Below are positions 24,847-33,732 of a DNA stretch of 64,000 nt, piece by piece (within the stretch, counting starts at the first letter, position 1; the number at the start of each line of letters is the position of its first letter). The stretch is from Shewanella amazonensis SB2B (GTDB lineage Bacteria > Pseudomonadota > Gammaproteobacteria > Enterobacterales > Shewanellaceae): positions 2,858,001 through 2,922,000 of the forward strand of contig NC_008700.1 in assembly GCF_000015245.1 (NCBI RefSeq). The letters are read 5' to 3'. Both the position numbers and the translations under genes were made by a program. The notes beneath the pieces were generated by a model. That model worked only from the letters and a program-made list of their open reading frames with translations. It ran no database searches and was not told where the DNA came from.

Positions 24847-26668
24847 GAGCGGCTCCCCGGGGCATCTCTATGCATATTTCCAGCCCACAGGGGCTGCTGT
24901 GAATGGGGGCATAGATTTGGCCCTCGATTGCGGAGTGATGAAAACGATTCTGGGCCGAAATTTTGCCCCCATGCTCTTCGACGATACGTTTGCAAATAAC
25001 CATGCCCAAACCCAATCCATCGGCCTTGGCCGACTCAAATGGGAAAAACAGCCTGGAAAGCTGCGCCTCAGTTAACCCACAGCCATTGTCAGAGACCCGG
25101 ATAAGGTAATCTGAGTCTTTGGCCTCAAGAGCAATACCAAGCCACGGCGTGGGCTGTCCGGCCATGGCATCCAGCGCATTGAGCAATACATTCACCAACA
25201 CCTGAGTCATAAGCCCGGGGTCCAGCCTGGCCTCGACCTCAGTCAGCGCCAATGAGGGTTCAAGTTTCAACCGTTTAAGCTCCGGGGAGATCAGTGCCAG
25301 GGTCTCTTCAATCAGGGTATCCACCCGATAGGGCACACTGCGACTGGGCTGCTGACAGAAACTTCGCAGGCGGCTGATGGTTTCCTGAGCCCTATCGACC
25401 TGTGTCAGTACCCCGCCAAGGGCCGATGCTATCTCGGGTTCATTATCTTTAAGCCGATACAGGCAGCCCTGGGCCAGATAACGGATCCCCGCCAGCGGTT
25501 GCTTCAGCTCATGGGAGATCCCCGACGCCATCTCTCCGGTGAGCAGCACCCGCTGAGCGCGATAAAACTGACGCTGCTGCTCGTTAAAGGCCCGCTGGGT
25601 CTCGCGATGCTGCTCAATCTCCGTTTCCAGTGCCCGGGTACGTTTCACCACCAGCCGCTTTATCCGCAGGTGATGCAGATACCCAAGGAGCAAGCACAGA
25701 ACTATGGCCCCAAACCAGGGCATGGCGGCAGAGGCGACGCGCTGCCAGTTGGTTTGAAACGGCCATTCTCTCAATGTGTGTTTGAGCGCAAACACCCGAT
25801 TATCGTTAACCGGCACAGACCAGCCGCGATAGCCGCCACTGATGGCCGCCGCTGTATTGGCCTCCATCGACAGCAACGCCCTGGCCACCTCGGTTGCCAG
25901 GGCACTTTGGGTGTGGCCAAGCTTGGATAATGTGGTATAGGGATAGAGTTCACTCGAGACACCACAGGCAAATCCGGACGTTGCTTTGGCCAAAGCAATA
26001 TCAAATGCCCCCTGCGGGTACTCGCCCCGGGCAATGGCCTGCTCCAATACGCAGGCGGGCAAAATGGCCATATCAGCCTCGTTCAGCCAGAGCTTTTGCA
26101 ACAGCTTGGTCTGAGGAAACCCTGCAAAGCTGAGTCCAGGTAAATCCCTGACGGGGTCCAATCCGCGCCTCACCATCTCACCGGCAAAAATCAGAAAGCC
26201 ACCAAAGGCCCGGGGATCAGTGGACACAATCTTGAGATCGGTAAGCTGCTGCCAACGGGTAACCGAAACACCTGCGCGCACCACCAGCGCCGAGCCCATG
26301 GCTCGGGCGGGATCCCGGCCGTCAGCGGGAATAAGGGTCAGTAATTGACTGGCGCCCCAGTCTTTTTTGTACCCCACAGCCACAAACTGGTTGGAGATAA
26401 TAAAGTCCAGCGCCCGGGCCTTGACCTGCCTATCAAGCTCCGATGGTGTCAGCGGTTCGATGCGGATGGCATGTCCTGTCTGCCGGGCAAGATAATCTGC
26501 GGTGGCCTGCCAGGTATTCAGGGTGTCCGAGCGCTCGGCGAAGGTCAGAATGCCAATACGCACCTCCTGTTTGCCCTGAACGTGTTCGTCAGCTGCCCCC
26601 CCTGCAAAGGCCATCGCCACTGGCAGCAACGCCAACATTAATAAAAGCCGCCATGCCTTACTCATCAT
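24839..26668 (-). CDS. sensor histidine kinase with periplasmic PhnD-like domain (TtrS-like)
   Basis: 609-aa inner-membrane kinase. Signal/anchor segment 1-24. Periplasmic solute-binding domain of the phosphate/phosphonate-binding (PhnD) type (about 30-290: VRIGILTFAERSDTLNTWQATADYL, LDFIISNQFVA). Membrane helix near 318-336. HisKA domain with phospho-acceptor His386 (GISHELKQPL). ATPase domain with LVNVLLNALDAM and SDNGCGL. This is the TtrS layout; TtrS-type kinases sense sulfur oxyanions. Here the partner genes encode a flavin reductase, so the ligand may be its organic electron acceptor. The gene is divergent from the flavoprotein, 170 bp apart. Confidence 0.92.
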   Translation of the reverse strand: MMSKAWRLLLMLALLPVAMAFAGGAADEHVQGKQEVRIGILTFAERSDTLNTWQATADYLARQTGHAIRIEPLTPSELDRQVKARALDFIISNQFVAVGYKKDWGASQLLTLIPADGRDPARAMGSALVVRAGVSVTRWQQLTDLKIVSTDPRAFGGFLIFAGEMVRRGLDPVRDLPGLSFAGFPQTKLLQKLWLNEADMAILPACVLEQAIARGEYPQGAFDIALAKATSGFACGVSSELYPYTTLSKLGHTQSALATEVARALLSMEANTAAAISGGYRGWSVPVNDNRVFALKHTLREWPFQTNWQRVASAAMPWFGAIVLCLLLGYLHHLRIKRLVVKRTRALETEIEQHRETQRAFNEQQRQFYRAQRVLLTGEMASGISHELKQPLAGIRYLAQGCLYRLKDNEPEIASALGGVLTQVDRAQETISRLRSFCQQPSRSVPYRVDTLIEETLALISPELKRLKLEPSLALTEVEARLDPGLMTQVLVNVLLNALDAMAGQPTPWLGIALEAKDSDYLIRVSDNGCGLTEAQLSRLFFPFESAKADGLGLGMVICKRIVEEHGGKISAQNRFHHSAIEGQIYAPIHSSPCGLEICIEMPRGAAHD

Positions 26669-26838
26669 ATTCCCCGATTAGATTACACCGGGATTATCGG
26701 CCCTAACCGAGCATCCCGCATCTTTAACTTCCCGGGAGTTGATCCGCTTCACAGCCTGATATGCGCTTCGGAAAACCACTATATAGCCGCTGCCCGCTTT
26801 TTGATTCCATGGCCCTGTCATCATGAAGTGAGGCCACT

Positions 26839-28356
26839 ATGAACGAGAAAATCAAACAAAGCCGCCGCGCCTTCCTCAAGGGAGGTCTGGCACTGTCAGC
26901 CGTTGGGCTGGCCCCCGCCGTGCTGGCCAAGTCCAGCGAAGATAACGCCATTCAGTGGGATGAAACCTTTGACGTTGTCGTGGTAGGCAGCGGTTTGGCG
27001 GGCACCTGCGCCGCCATCCGGGCAAAGGAAAATGGCGCCAAAAACACCATTATTATTGAAAAAATGCCGGTACTGGGCGGAACGTCTGCCATCTCAGGTC
27101 TGAACTTCTCCGTGGTCAACAGTCACCTGCAACAGGCACAGGGGATTGAAGATTCTGCCGCACTTTTCGCCGAGGACATCTCCAGGGCGGGCGGCTATCA
27201 GAACCACAGAGCGCTGACCCTGAAAATGGCCGATACCACCACCCGGGTATTGCCCTGGGCAATCGAGCGGGGTTGCCGTTTCCATGACAAGTTAAAGAGC
27301 CTCGGCGGTCATTCGGTGCCACGGACACTTTATCCTGTCAATGGCGGTGGCAAAGGCATACTGCGCCCGCTGCGTCGCTTCTATACCCAGGACTTACAGG
27401 GCGACATCCGCCGCAGAGTCAAGTTTGACAAGCTGCATCTGAATGCCCGGGGCGAGGTCATGGGGATTCAGGTACGCGAACAGTACTTTTTTGACCCAAA
27501 TCTGGGGAATGACGACCGGGAAAACACCACTGGCACCATCAAACATTATCGGGTGACCAAGGGTGTGGTCATGGCCGTGGGCGGCTACAGCCGCGATGTG
27601 GAGTTCCGTGCCATGGAGTTTCCCAATATTCGCGATTACATCCCAACCACCACTCACAGGGGCGCAACCGCCGGTGCACTCAAGTCTCTGGTTGCAGCCG
27701 GTGCACAGACAGTCCATCTGTCTTTGATGCGCTTTGCCTTTGATATCCCTACCGAAGATTTGCAGTGGGGTGCCTTGGTCGACCCCAAAACGGGTCAGCG
27801 CTTTATCAGCGAAAAGAACAACCGCCAGGTCGTGGCAGAAGCCATCTGCAACATCATGGACCGCAACGAGGGTCGCTTCCCGCTGAATATTTACGATCAG
27901 GATGGCATCGACAACTTCCACGACAAACAGCGCCTGCACCTCGCTTTGGAGGAAGGCATGATGGTGAAGTACGACTCCATCGAGGCCCTGGCCAACGGGG
28001 AAGGCATCGATCTTACCGGGCTTGCGGCCACACTCAAGCGCTATAACGAGGATGCCCTGTCAGGCAAAGACAGCCAGTTCGGTAAAGACATGGCCGCGTT
28101 GAAACAAGTGAGTGTCAAACGAGCGCCTTTCTATGCCATCAAGGCCCGTCCGAAATTCAACTACACCCAGGGCGGCGTATTAATCAATGAAAATGCCCAG
28201 GTCATCAACAGGGACACAGCCCAACCCATCAAAGGCCTTTATGCCTGCGGCGAAGCCACGGGCGGGCTGTTCGGCCGAATTCGATTAACTGCCTGCTCCT
28301 GCCCCGATGCGTTCGCATTTGGGGTGATTGCCGGTGAACAGGTGGCCAAGGCCTGA
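26839..28356 (+). CDS. Tat-exported flavoprotein of a split flavocytochrome c (fumarate-reductase-like)
   Basis: 505-aa periplasmic FAD protein related to the flavin domain of fumarate/urocanate/methacrylate reductases. It probably reduces an unsaturated or related organic acid during anaerobic respiration. Twin-arginine signal SRRAFLKGG (residues 8-16), Rossmann motif VVVGSGLAGTCAA (about 47-59), VLGGTSAISGLNFS, and C-terminal GLYACGEATGGLFGR. Compared by eye with FccA, His158 and Arg482 fit His365 and Arg544. The proton-donor Arg402 position is Leu308, His504 is Tyr442, and the usual RLGGNA loop reads RLTACSCPDA. The substrate or reaction may therefore be unusual. The tetraheme partner gene starts 10 bp downstream. 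Confidence 0.9.
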   Translation: MNEKIKQSRRAFLKGGLALSAVGLAPAVLAKSSEDNAIQWDETFDVVVVGSGLAGTCAAIRAKENGAKNTIIIEKMPVLGGTSAISGLNFSVVNSHLQQAQGIEDSAALFAEDISRAGGYQNHRALTLKMADTTTRVLPWAIERGCRFHDKLKSLGGHSVPRTLYPVNGGGKGILRPLRRFYTQDLQGDIRRRVKFDKLHLNARGEVMGIQVREQYFFDPNLGNDDRENTTGTIKHYRVTKGVVMAVGGYSRDVEFRAMEFPNIRDYIPTTTHRGATAGALKSLVAAGAQTVHLSLMRFAFDIPTEDLQWGALVDPKTGQRFISEKNNRQVVAEAICNIMDRNEGRFPLNIYDQDGIDNFHDKQRLHLALEEGMMVKYDSIEALANGEGIDLTGLAATLKRYNEDALSGKDSQFGKDMAALKQVSVKRAPFYAIKARPKFNYTQGGVLINENAQVINRDTAQPIKGLYACGEATGGLFGRIRLTACSCPDAFAFGVIAGEQVAKA

Positions 28357-28366
28357 GGAGACACAC

Positions 28367-28735
28367 ATGAAAACCCTGATTTTATCCCTGCTGGCACTGA
28401 GTTTTGTCGCATCCCCCTTACACGCAGGGGAGCTCTACAAGGTAATGGGCAAGCGTGAAGGTCGCAGCAACCACAGCGTTATGTACGATGAAAAAGACTG
28501 CAAAACCTGCCACCTGGGCAGCCCCAAAGGGCCTGCCACTGAAGCGGCCTGTATTGACTGCCATGGCAGCTACGATGAGATGGCCGCATCCACCCGGGAC
28601 CAGGCACCCAACCCCCACGATGCTCCGCACTGGGGCGCGGACGTGCCCTGCACCGTGTGCCACAGCGAGCATCAGCCAGCCAAGGTGCTCTGTAACGATT
28701 GCCACCAGTTTGCCTTTCCAAACTTTTCAAAATAA
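28367..28735 (+). CDS. periplasmic tetraheme cytochrome c, electron donor to the flavoprotein
   Basis: 122-aa precursor with a signal peptide (TLILSLLALSFVASPLHA). Four CxxCH heme sites: CKTCH 45-49, CIDCH 62-66, CTVCH 95-99, CNDCH 109-113. Spacing and phrases (YDEKDCKTCHLGSP, ACIDCHGSYDEMA, NPHDAPHWGADVPCTVCHSEH) match the heme domain that is fused to the flavin domain in FccA; here it is a separate gene. It should carry electrons from CymA or another quinol oxidase to the flavoprotein. The ATG at 28367 has GAGGAG before it. Confidence 0.95.
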   Translation: MKTLILSLLALSFVASPLHAGELYKVMGKREGRSNHSVMYDEKDCKTCHLGSPKGPATEAACIDCHGSYDEMAASTRDQAPNPHDAPHWGADVPCTVCHSEHQPAKVLCNDCHQFAFPNFSK

Positions 28736-28748
28736 TCCGGAGTAACCT

Positions 28749-29804
28749 ATGAGTGTTTTTCGCCTCTCCCTGTTAAGCGCTTCACTGTTGGCAGGAGTCA
28801 GCCTGCACGCGCAGGCCACACCAGACTTTTATGGCCGGATAGATTATTCGGTCACCCATTCAGACACGGGCGCCGCAACCCACAAGGGGCTTGATGGTAC
28901 AGTGCTTGAGAACAACTTTACCCGTTTGGGCGTTCGTGGAACTGAAGCCCTTACTGAGGGCCTGACCCTCTTCTATCAGGTTGAAATGGGTGTCGACTCT
29001 GCCAGCGAATCCGGCAACAGCAAACCCTTTACCGCCCGCCCTACCTTTATCGGTATTCGTCATGCCAATTGGGGCTCCCTGGCCGCGGGGCGCATGGAGC
29101 CGGTATTCAAAATGACCAAGGGTTTTGTGGATGTGTTTGACAACTACAGCATGAAACACGACCGCCTGATGGCCGGTGACAAACGCTGGGGCGATTCTTT
29201 CGAATACAAGACCCCTGTGTGGCACGGCTGGCAACTGGGCGCCAGCCTGCTGCTGGAGGATAACTATTATCAGGACAGCGACAAGCGCAAGGAGAATGGC
29301 AACTACCAACTGGCGCTGACCTATGGTGATAAGAAGTTAAAAAACAGCGACCTGTATTTTGCTGCGGCCTACTCAGATGGTGTTGAAGACATCAAGGCCT
29401 GGCGCGCTGTGGGTCACTGGAAACTGGCATCCCTTGGGCTTGAAAACCTGAAGCTTGGCACCCTGATTCAACAATCAGAACTGGCCAACCCGGCCAAACC
29501 TTACTGGCAGGACAGAGATGGCCTGGGTTTTATTGTCAGTGGCTCTTACAAGTGGGATAAGTGGCTGTTTAAAGCCCAGTATGGCAAAGACGAGTCCGGC
29601 ACCGGCCTTATCGCCAACCGCGTCTATTCGGCGCTGGGTGAGGCCGCGACTCAGGTTCCACATGTCAGCCAGTGGGGCGTTGGCGCGGAGTACTTTTTCT
29701 CCAAGTCGACCCGGGTACATCTGGAGGTGGGACAGTTCGACACCAAACAATATGCTGAGTTTGATGACACCATAACCAGCATAGGCATTAGATACGACTT
29801 TTAA
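28749..29804 (+). CDS. outer-membrane porin
   Basis: 351-aa Gram-negative porin with a signal peptide (LSLLSASLLAGVSLHAQA). It has a typical start DFYGRIDYSV, NFTRLGVRGTEALTEGLTLFYQVEMG (barrel strands around the L3 region), GSLAAGRMEPVF, and a C-terminal strand ending in Phe (ITSIGIRYDF). Third gene after the flavoprotein and cytochrome (13-bp gap), so it probably admits the acceptor substrate into the periplasm. I see no separate promoter. Confidence 0.92.
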   Translation: MSVFRLSLLSASLLAGVSLHAQATPDFYGRIDYSVTHSDTGAATHKGLDGTVLENNFTRLGVRGTEALTEGLTLFYQVEMGVDSASESGNSKPFTARPTFIGIRHANWGSLAAGRMEPVFKMTKGFVDVFDNYSMKHDRLMAGDKRWGDSFEYKTPVWHGWQLGASLLLEDNYYQDSDKRKENGNYQLALTYGDKKLKNSDLYFAAAYSDGVEDIKAWRAVGHWKLASLGLENLKLGTLIQQSELANPAKPYWQDRDGLGFIVSGSYKWDKWLFKAQYGKDESGTGLIANRVYSALGEAATQVPHVSQWGVGAEYFFSKSTRVHLEVGQFDTKQYAEFDDTITSIGIRYDF

Positions 29805-29908
29805 GCCTGCTGTGCTATCCAGGCTCAGGTCCGGTGGCTGAGTATCTTCGCGGCCGGATCTGACGATCTGGCTGATTATCTGCTGAGGTCGCCGCTGTAA
29901 TGGGCGAC

Positions 29909-31132
29909 TCAGCGCTTCGCCAAAGCCCGCTTCCGGGCTTTTTGTTTTTGTGCCGCTTTACTGAGGCTGTGGGGACGCTCATGACGGATGGACAAATCCG
30001 GTTCAAAGCCCGGATACCACTGCTGAGGCAAGCGCCGGTCGAGGTAGTGCTCAAGCGCCACCAGCAAAGGCTCGTCGGCAACATCCAGCAAACTGATGGC
30101 AAGCCCGGCGCTGCCAGCCCGGCCAGTGCGCCCGATGCGATGTACGTAATCTTCTTTTTTAAAGGGCAGTTCGACATTGATGATGCAGGGCAGCGCCTGT
30201 ATATCCAACCCCCGAGCGGCCACGTCAGTTGCCACCAATACCCGCGCATCGGCCGCCTTGAAGTCGGCAAGGTTTTGCTCCCGCTGACGCTGGCTCAGGT
30301 CGGCGTGCATGGCAACGGCGCTGTGACCAGCCTCTACCAGTTTGGCCGTAAGCTTATCGGCCCCTTCTTTGGTACGGCTGAAAATAAGCACCTGAGACCA
30401 GCTGTTTTTACCCAGCAAGTGGCAGATAAATTCGAACTTGCGCTCGCTGTCGAGCTGATAAACCTGCTCTTCAATCAGTGGCTTGGCATCTTTCGCCGCG
30501 GCGATTTCCAGCAGCTTGGGCGAATCCATCAGGCTCTTGGCCAACTGCCAGACATTGTCCCCCAAGGTGGCTGAGAACAGCGCAGTTTGCCGGGTTTTGG
30601 CGAGCTTTTTCACCAGCGCGCGGATCTCATCCTCAAAGCCCATATCGAGCATACGGTCGGCCTCGTCAAACACCAACTGACTGACGGTATCGATTCTGAG
30701 GGTGCGTTTTTTCAGGTGGTCGAGCAAACGCCCCGGCGTTGCAACCATCAAGTCCACGCCGCCCTTGATGGCATTGAGCTGGCTTTCCAGGGGCACACCA
30801 CCATAAACCTGGGCAATACGCACGGCGCTGCCTTTCGCCAGCGCTTTGGCGGCATCATAAACCTGTTGGCACAGCTCCCTGGTGGGCACCAGTACCAGGG
30901 CTCTGGGCGCAGGCAGGTTGCGGCTTGCCACCTCGTCAGCAAGCAGCCGGGCAAGTATCGGCAGCAAAAAAGCGGCGGTTTTACCCGTCCCGGTAGCCGC
31001 TTTCACCATCAGGTCATCCCCGGCCAACATCATGGGGATGGCACCGGCCTGTACCTCGGTGGGCTCGACAAAGCCCAGTTTAGCGAGATTGTTAGCCAAG
31101 GGAGACGGCAGAGTAAAAGCAGCAAAAGACAC
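29909..31132 (-). CDS. DEAD-box ATP-dependent RNA helicase (RhlE-like)
   Basis: 407-aa RNA helicase. Motifs in order: Q-motif FVEPTEVQAGAIP, motif I ATGTGKT, Ia PTRELCQQV, Ib ATPGRLLDHL, II DEAD (VFDEADRMLDMGFED), III SAT, IV VLIFSRTKEGADKL, V ATDVAARGLDI and VI HRIGRTGRAG. The short basic tail (QKQKARKRALAKR) is typical of RhlE/SrmB-like proteins, which act in ribosome assembly or RNA turnover. The start is GTG (31130-31132) with CGGAG 6 nt upstream. I cannot name the exact orthologue. Confidence 0.95.
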   Translation of the reverse strand: MSFAAFTLPSPLANNLAKLGFVEPTEVQAGAIPMMLAGDDLMVKAATGTGKTAAFLLPILARLLADEVASRNLPAPRALVLVPTRELCQQVYDAAKALAKGSAVRIAQVYGGVPLESQLNAIKGGVDLMVATPGRLLDHLKKRTLRIDTVSQLVFDEADRMLDMGFEDEIRALVKKLAKTRQTALFSATLGDNVWQLAKSLMDSPKLLEIAAAKDAKPLIEEQVYQLDSERKFEFICHLLGKNSWSQVLIFSRTKEGADKLTAKLVEAGHSAVAMHADLSQRQREQNLADFKAADARVLVATDVAARGLDIQALPCIINVELPFKKEDYVHRIGRTGRAGSAGLAISLLDVADEPLLVALEHYLDRRLPQQWYPGFEPDLSIRHERPHSLSKAAQKQKARKRALAKR

Positions 31133-31189
31133 GGGAAACTCCGGAGCACAAACTAAAGGGCGCTATAGTAGCAAGGCTTAATCGCAGGA

Positions 31190-33517
31190 TCACCCGCCTT
31201 GCAGCAGCTGCTTCAGCTCTGATGCCAATAATGGCCTGGCAAACAGATACCCCTGGGCCTCGGTGCAGCCCAAACGCAGCAAAAACTCAGCCTGCGTTTC
31301 GTTTTCAACCCCTTCGGCGATTACGCCCAGTTTCAGCGCCTCTCCCATGGCGATAATGGCCATGGCGATGGCGCCGCTGTCCTGATCGGTGGGGAGTTCC
31401 CTGACGAATGACTGATCTATTTTGAGCTTGTTAAGGGGCAGCTTGCGCAAATAACTCAGCGAGGAATACCCGGTGCCGAAATCATCCAGCGCCAGACTGA
31501 CCCCCATACCACGAAGTTTGTCCATGGTGTCGATGGCACTGGCGGGATTATCCAGCACAACGGACTCGGTGATTTCCAGCTCAAGGGCGTCCGGGGAGAG
31601 CCCTGTTTGTGTGAGCACTCTGGCGACACTGTCGGCAAAGTTATCGCCGGTAAGCTGAGAACCCGACACATTTACCGCCATGCGACCGGGGTTAAGCCCC
31701 TGGTCACGCCAAATTCGCGCCTGGCGACAGGCCTCTTTCAATACCCACAGGCCTATCTCCGGCATCAAGCCAATGGACTCGGCAACCGGAATAAATTCTG
31801 CCGGAGACACAACCCCGAGCTCATGATCTGTCCACCGACACAGGGCCTCTACGCCAATGAGTTTACGGGTACGCAAATTGATTTTGGGTTGGTAAACCAA
31901 CGATAGTGCGCTGTTTTTCACCGCGCCTCTGAGGGCAGTTTGCAGCCGCAATTGCTGCATGGAACTTTGCGTCATTTGCTCTGTATAAAACGCATGGCGA
32001 TTACGGCCTTGCTGCTTGGCCCGATACATGGCGGCATCGGCGTTTTTCAGCAAGGTGTCCGGGTTATCGCCATCGTCGGGATACACAGCAATACCGATAC
32101 TGGCACTGAGGCGAACCGACTCGCCCTCACTGGTATCGAAGCTGGTATCAAACGCTCTTTGAATGGCAGACAGGATCACAGGAATGTCGTCCCGGCGTCT
32201 CACCTGTGTCAGCAATACAAACTCATCGCCTCCAATTCGGGCCAGAGTATCTTCGGCGCCAAGCAGTGCGGCGAGACGCTCGGATAACGACAGCAACACT
32301 TTGTCGCCTGCGAGGTGCCCAAAACTGTCATTAATGTGTTTGAAGAGGTCCACGTCGATAAGCAGCAGCGCCAATCGGGTTTTTCGGTTGGCGGCGAGCT
32401 TGATTTGCTGCTGGCTGATGGTGGTGAGTTTGGAGCGATTGGGCAAGCGGGTGAGCGGGTCGTGCCAGGCAAGCTGAGCAACTTCGGCCTCGGTTTGTTT
32501 AAGCAGGGAGATATCGGAAAACACCGCCACAAAGCAGCGGACTTGCCCATCTTCACCGTACACGGCGCTGATGCTGGTTTGCTCGGCAAACAGGGTGCCA
32601 TTTTTGCGGCGATTCCAAATCTCACCGTGCCAGTGCCCCTGGGTTTTCAATGCCCGCCAGAGATTTTCAAAAAAGTCCCGCTCATGGCGTCCAGAATTAA
32701 GCAGTTTGGGAGTTTTGCCAATCACTTCATCACGGCTGTAACCCGTGATGGTTTCAAAGGCGCCATTTATCTCGGTGATAATCCCATTGGAATCGGTGAT
32801 CATCACCCCCTCAATGGCATTTTCAAACACCTTGGAGGTCAGAAACAATTGCTCTTCGGCAGCTTTGTACCTGGCAATGTCCCGGGTCGTACCTATCACC
32901 CCTAGTAGCCTGCCATCCATGTCGTACATGGGCGCTTTGATGGTTTCGAGCCAGATATTGCCCTTATCCAACGAACGGTCAATACATTCGGCGACGACAA
33001 TGGGATGGCCTTCTTTGACCGCCTTGAGATCTGTGTCTGTGTACTCGGAAACACGATCGGGAAAGACCTCAGCATCTTTACGTGACAATATCTGCGCCGG
33101 GCTTAAATCCCACGACACCAAGGTACTCTGGTTAATAAATCGGTAACGCCCCTCAGCATCCTTTATCCAGATGTGTTCGTCAAAGGCATCCATAAAGCTT
33201 TGCAGCAGACCGGACTCTCCGCCGCCAAGTGCGGCAGCCACACCTTCCAGCAATGCTTTTGCCAGCAGTTGATGGCCGTCAGTGAGTACATCTCCATGTA
33301 AACAGAGCTTCAGCTCGCCCCCGATACCGCTGACTGTCAAAGTGGTCATGGGGTCGCCATCGGCGTTCTGTTGCCAAAGGCATTCATCTCGGCTGGTCCA
33401 AAGCCCAGCCCCCAATCGGGTGTGATCAACAAACCATTCAAGCATGGGAGATACGCTTTTTATGGCTGTCTGATGATTGCCATGTGCCCGACTGTTCAAT
33501 ACCCGCTCCACTTCCAA
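31190..33517 (-). CDS. PAS-PAS-GGDEF-EAL cyclic-di-GMP protein
   Basis: 775-aa soluble protein with both synthesis and breakdown domains. An N-terminal ~100 residues are unassigned. Two PAS domains lie at about 105-220 (FDEHIWIKDAEGRYRFIN) and 225-345 (NAIEGVMITDSNGIITEINGAFETITGY). GGDEF is at 429-433 with DHDPLTRLPNR-like lead (WHDPLTRLPNRSK), and the EAL domain has E557-A-L559, NVSGSQL, DDFGTGYSSLSYL and AEGVE. Both active sites look intact, so the net activity depends on the PAS signal. Reading begins at a TTG (33515-33517); an internal ATG 24 codons later is an alternative and neither has a strong SD. Confidence 0.93.
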   Translation of the reverse strand: MEVERVLNSRAHGNHQTAIKSVSPMLEWFVDHTRLGAGLWTSRDECLWQQNADGDPMTTLTVSGIGGELKLCLHGDVLTDGHQLLAKALLEGVAAALGGGESGLLQSFMDAFDEHIWIKDAEGRYRFINQSTLVSWDLSPAQILSRKDAEVFPDRVSEYTDTDLKAVKEGHPIVVAECIDRSLDKGNIWLETIKAPMYDMDGRLLGVIGTTRDIARYKAAEEQLFLTSKVFENAIEGVMITDSNGIITEINGAFETITGYSRDEVIGKTPKLLNSGRHERDFFENLWRALKTQGHWHGEIWNRRKNGTLFAEQTSISAVYGEDGQVRCFVAVFSDISLLKQTEAEVAQLAWHDPLTRLPNRSKLTTISQQQIKLAANRKTRLALLLIDVDLFKHINDSFGHLAGDKVLLSLSERLAALLGAEDTLARIGGDEFVLLTQVRRRDDIPVILSAIQRAFDTSFDTSEGESVRLSASIGIAVYPDDGDNPDTLLKNADAAMYRAKQQGRNRHAFYTEQMTQSSMQQLRLQTALRGAVKNSALSLVYQPKINLRTRKLIGVEALCRWTDHELGVVSPAEFIPVAESIGLMPEIGLWVLKEACRQARIWRDQGLNPGRMAVNVSGSQLTGDNFADSVARVLTQTGLSPDALELEITESVVLDNPASAIDTMDKLRGMGVSLALDDFGTGYSSLSYLRKLPLNKLKIDQSFVRELPTDQDSGAIAMAIIAMGEALKLGVIAEGVENETQAEFLLRLGCTEAQGYLFARPLLASELKQLLQGG

Positions 33518-33732
33518 ATAGCTACCTAATTAGTGTAGCTGCAAGTTTGGTGACCGAAAATGGAAACTTACGCCTGCCAATGACTTGCTAACGAACCGGG
33601 CTGTCGGCCACACAAAAAGCCCCAACATGCCTGCCTGAAATTTAGACAGTCGTTTTGCGGGGGTTTGCCTTAGTCTCCCGGCTATCTTATTGTCGGTTAT
33701 AGAAATATTAAATTGGTACTCAAAGGGACCCT

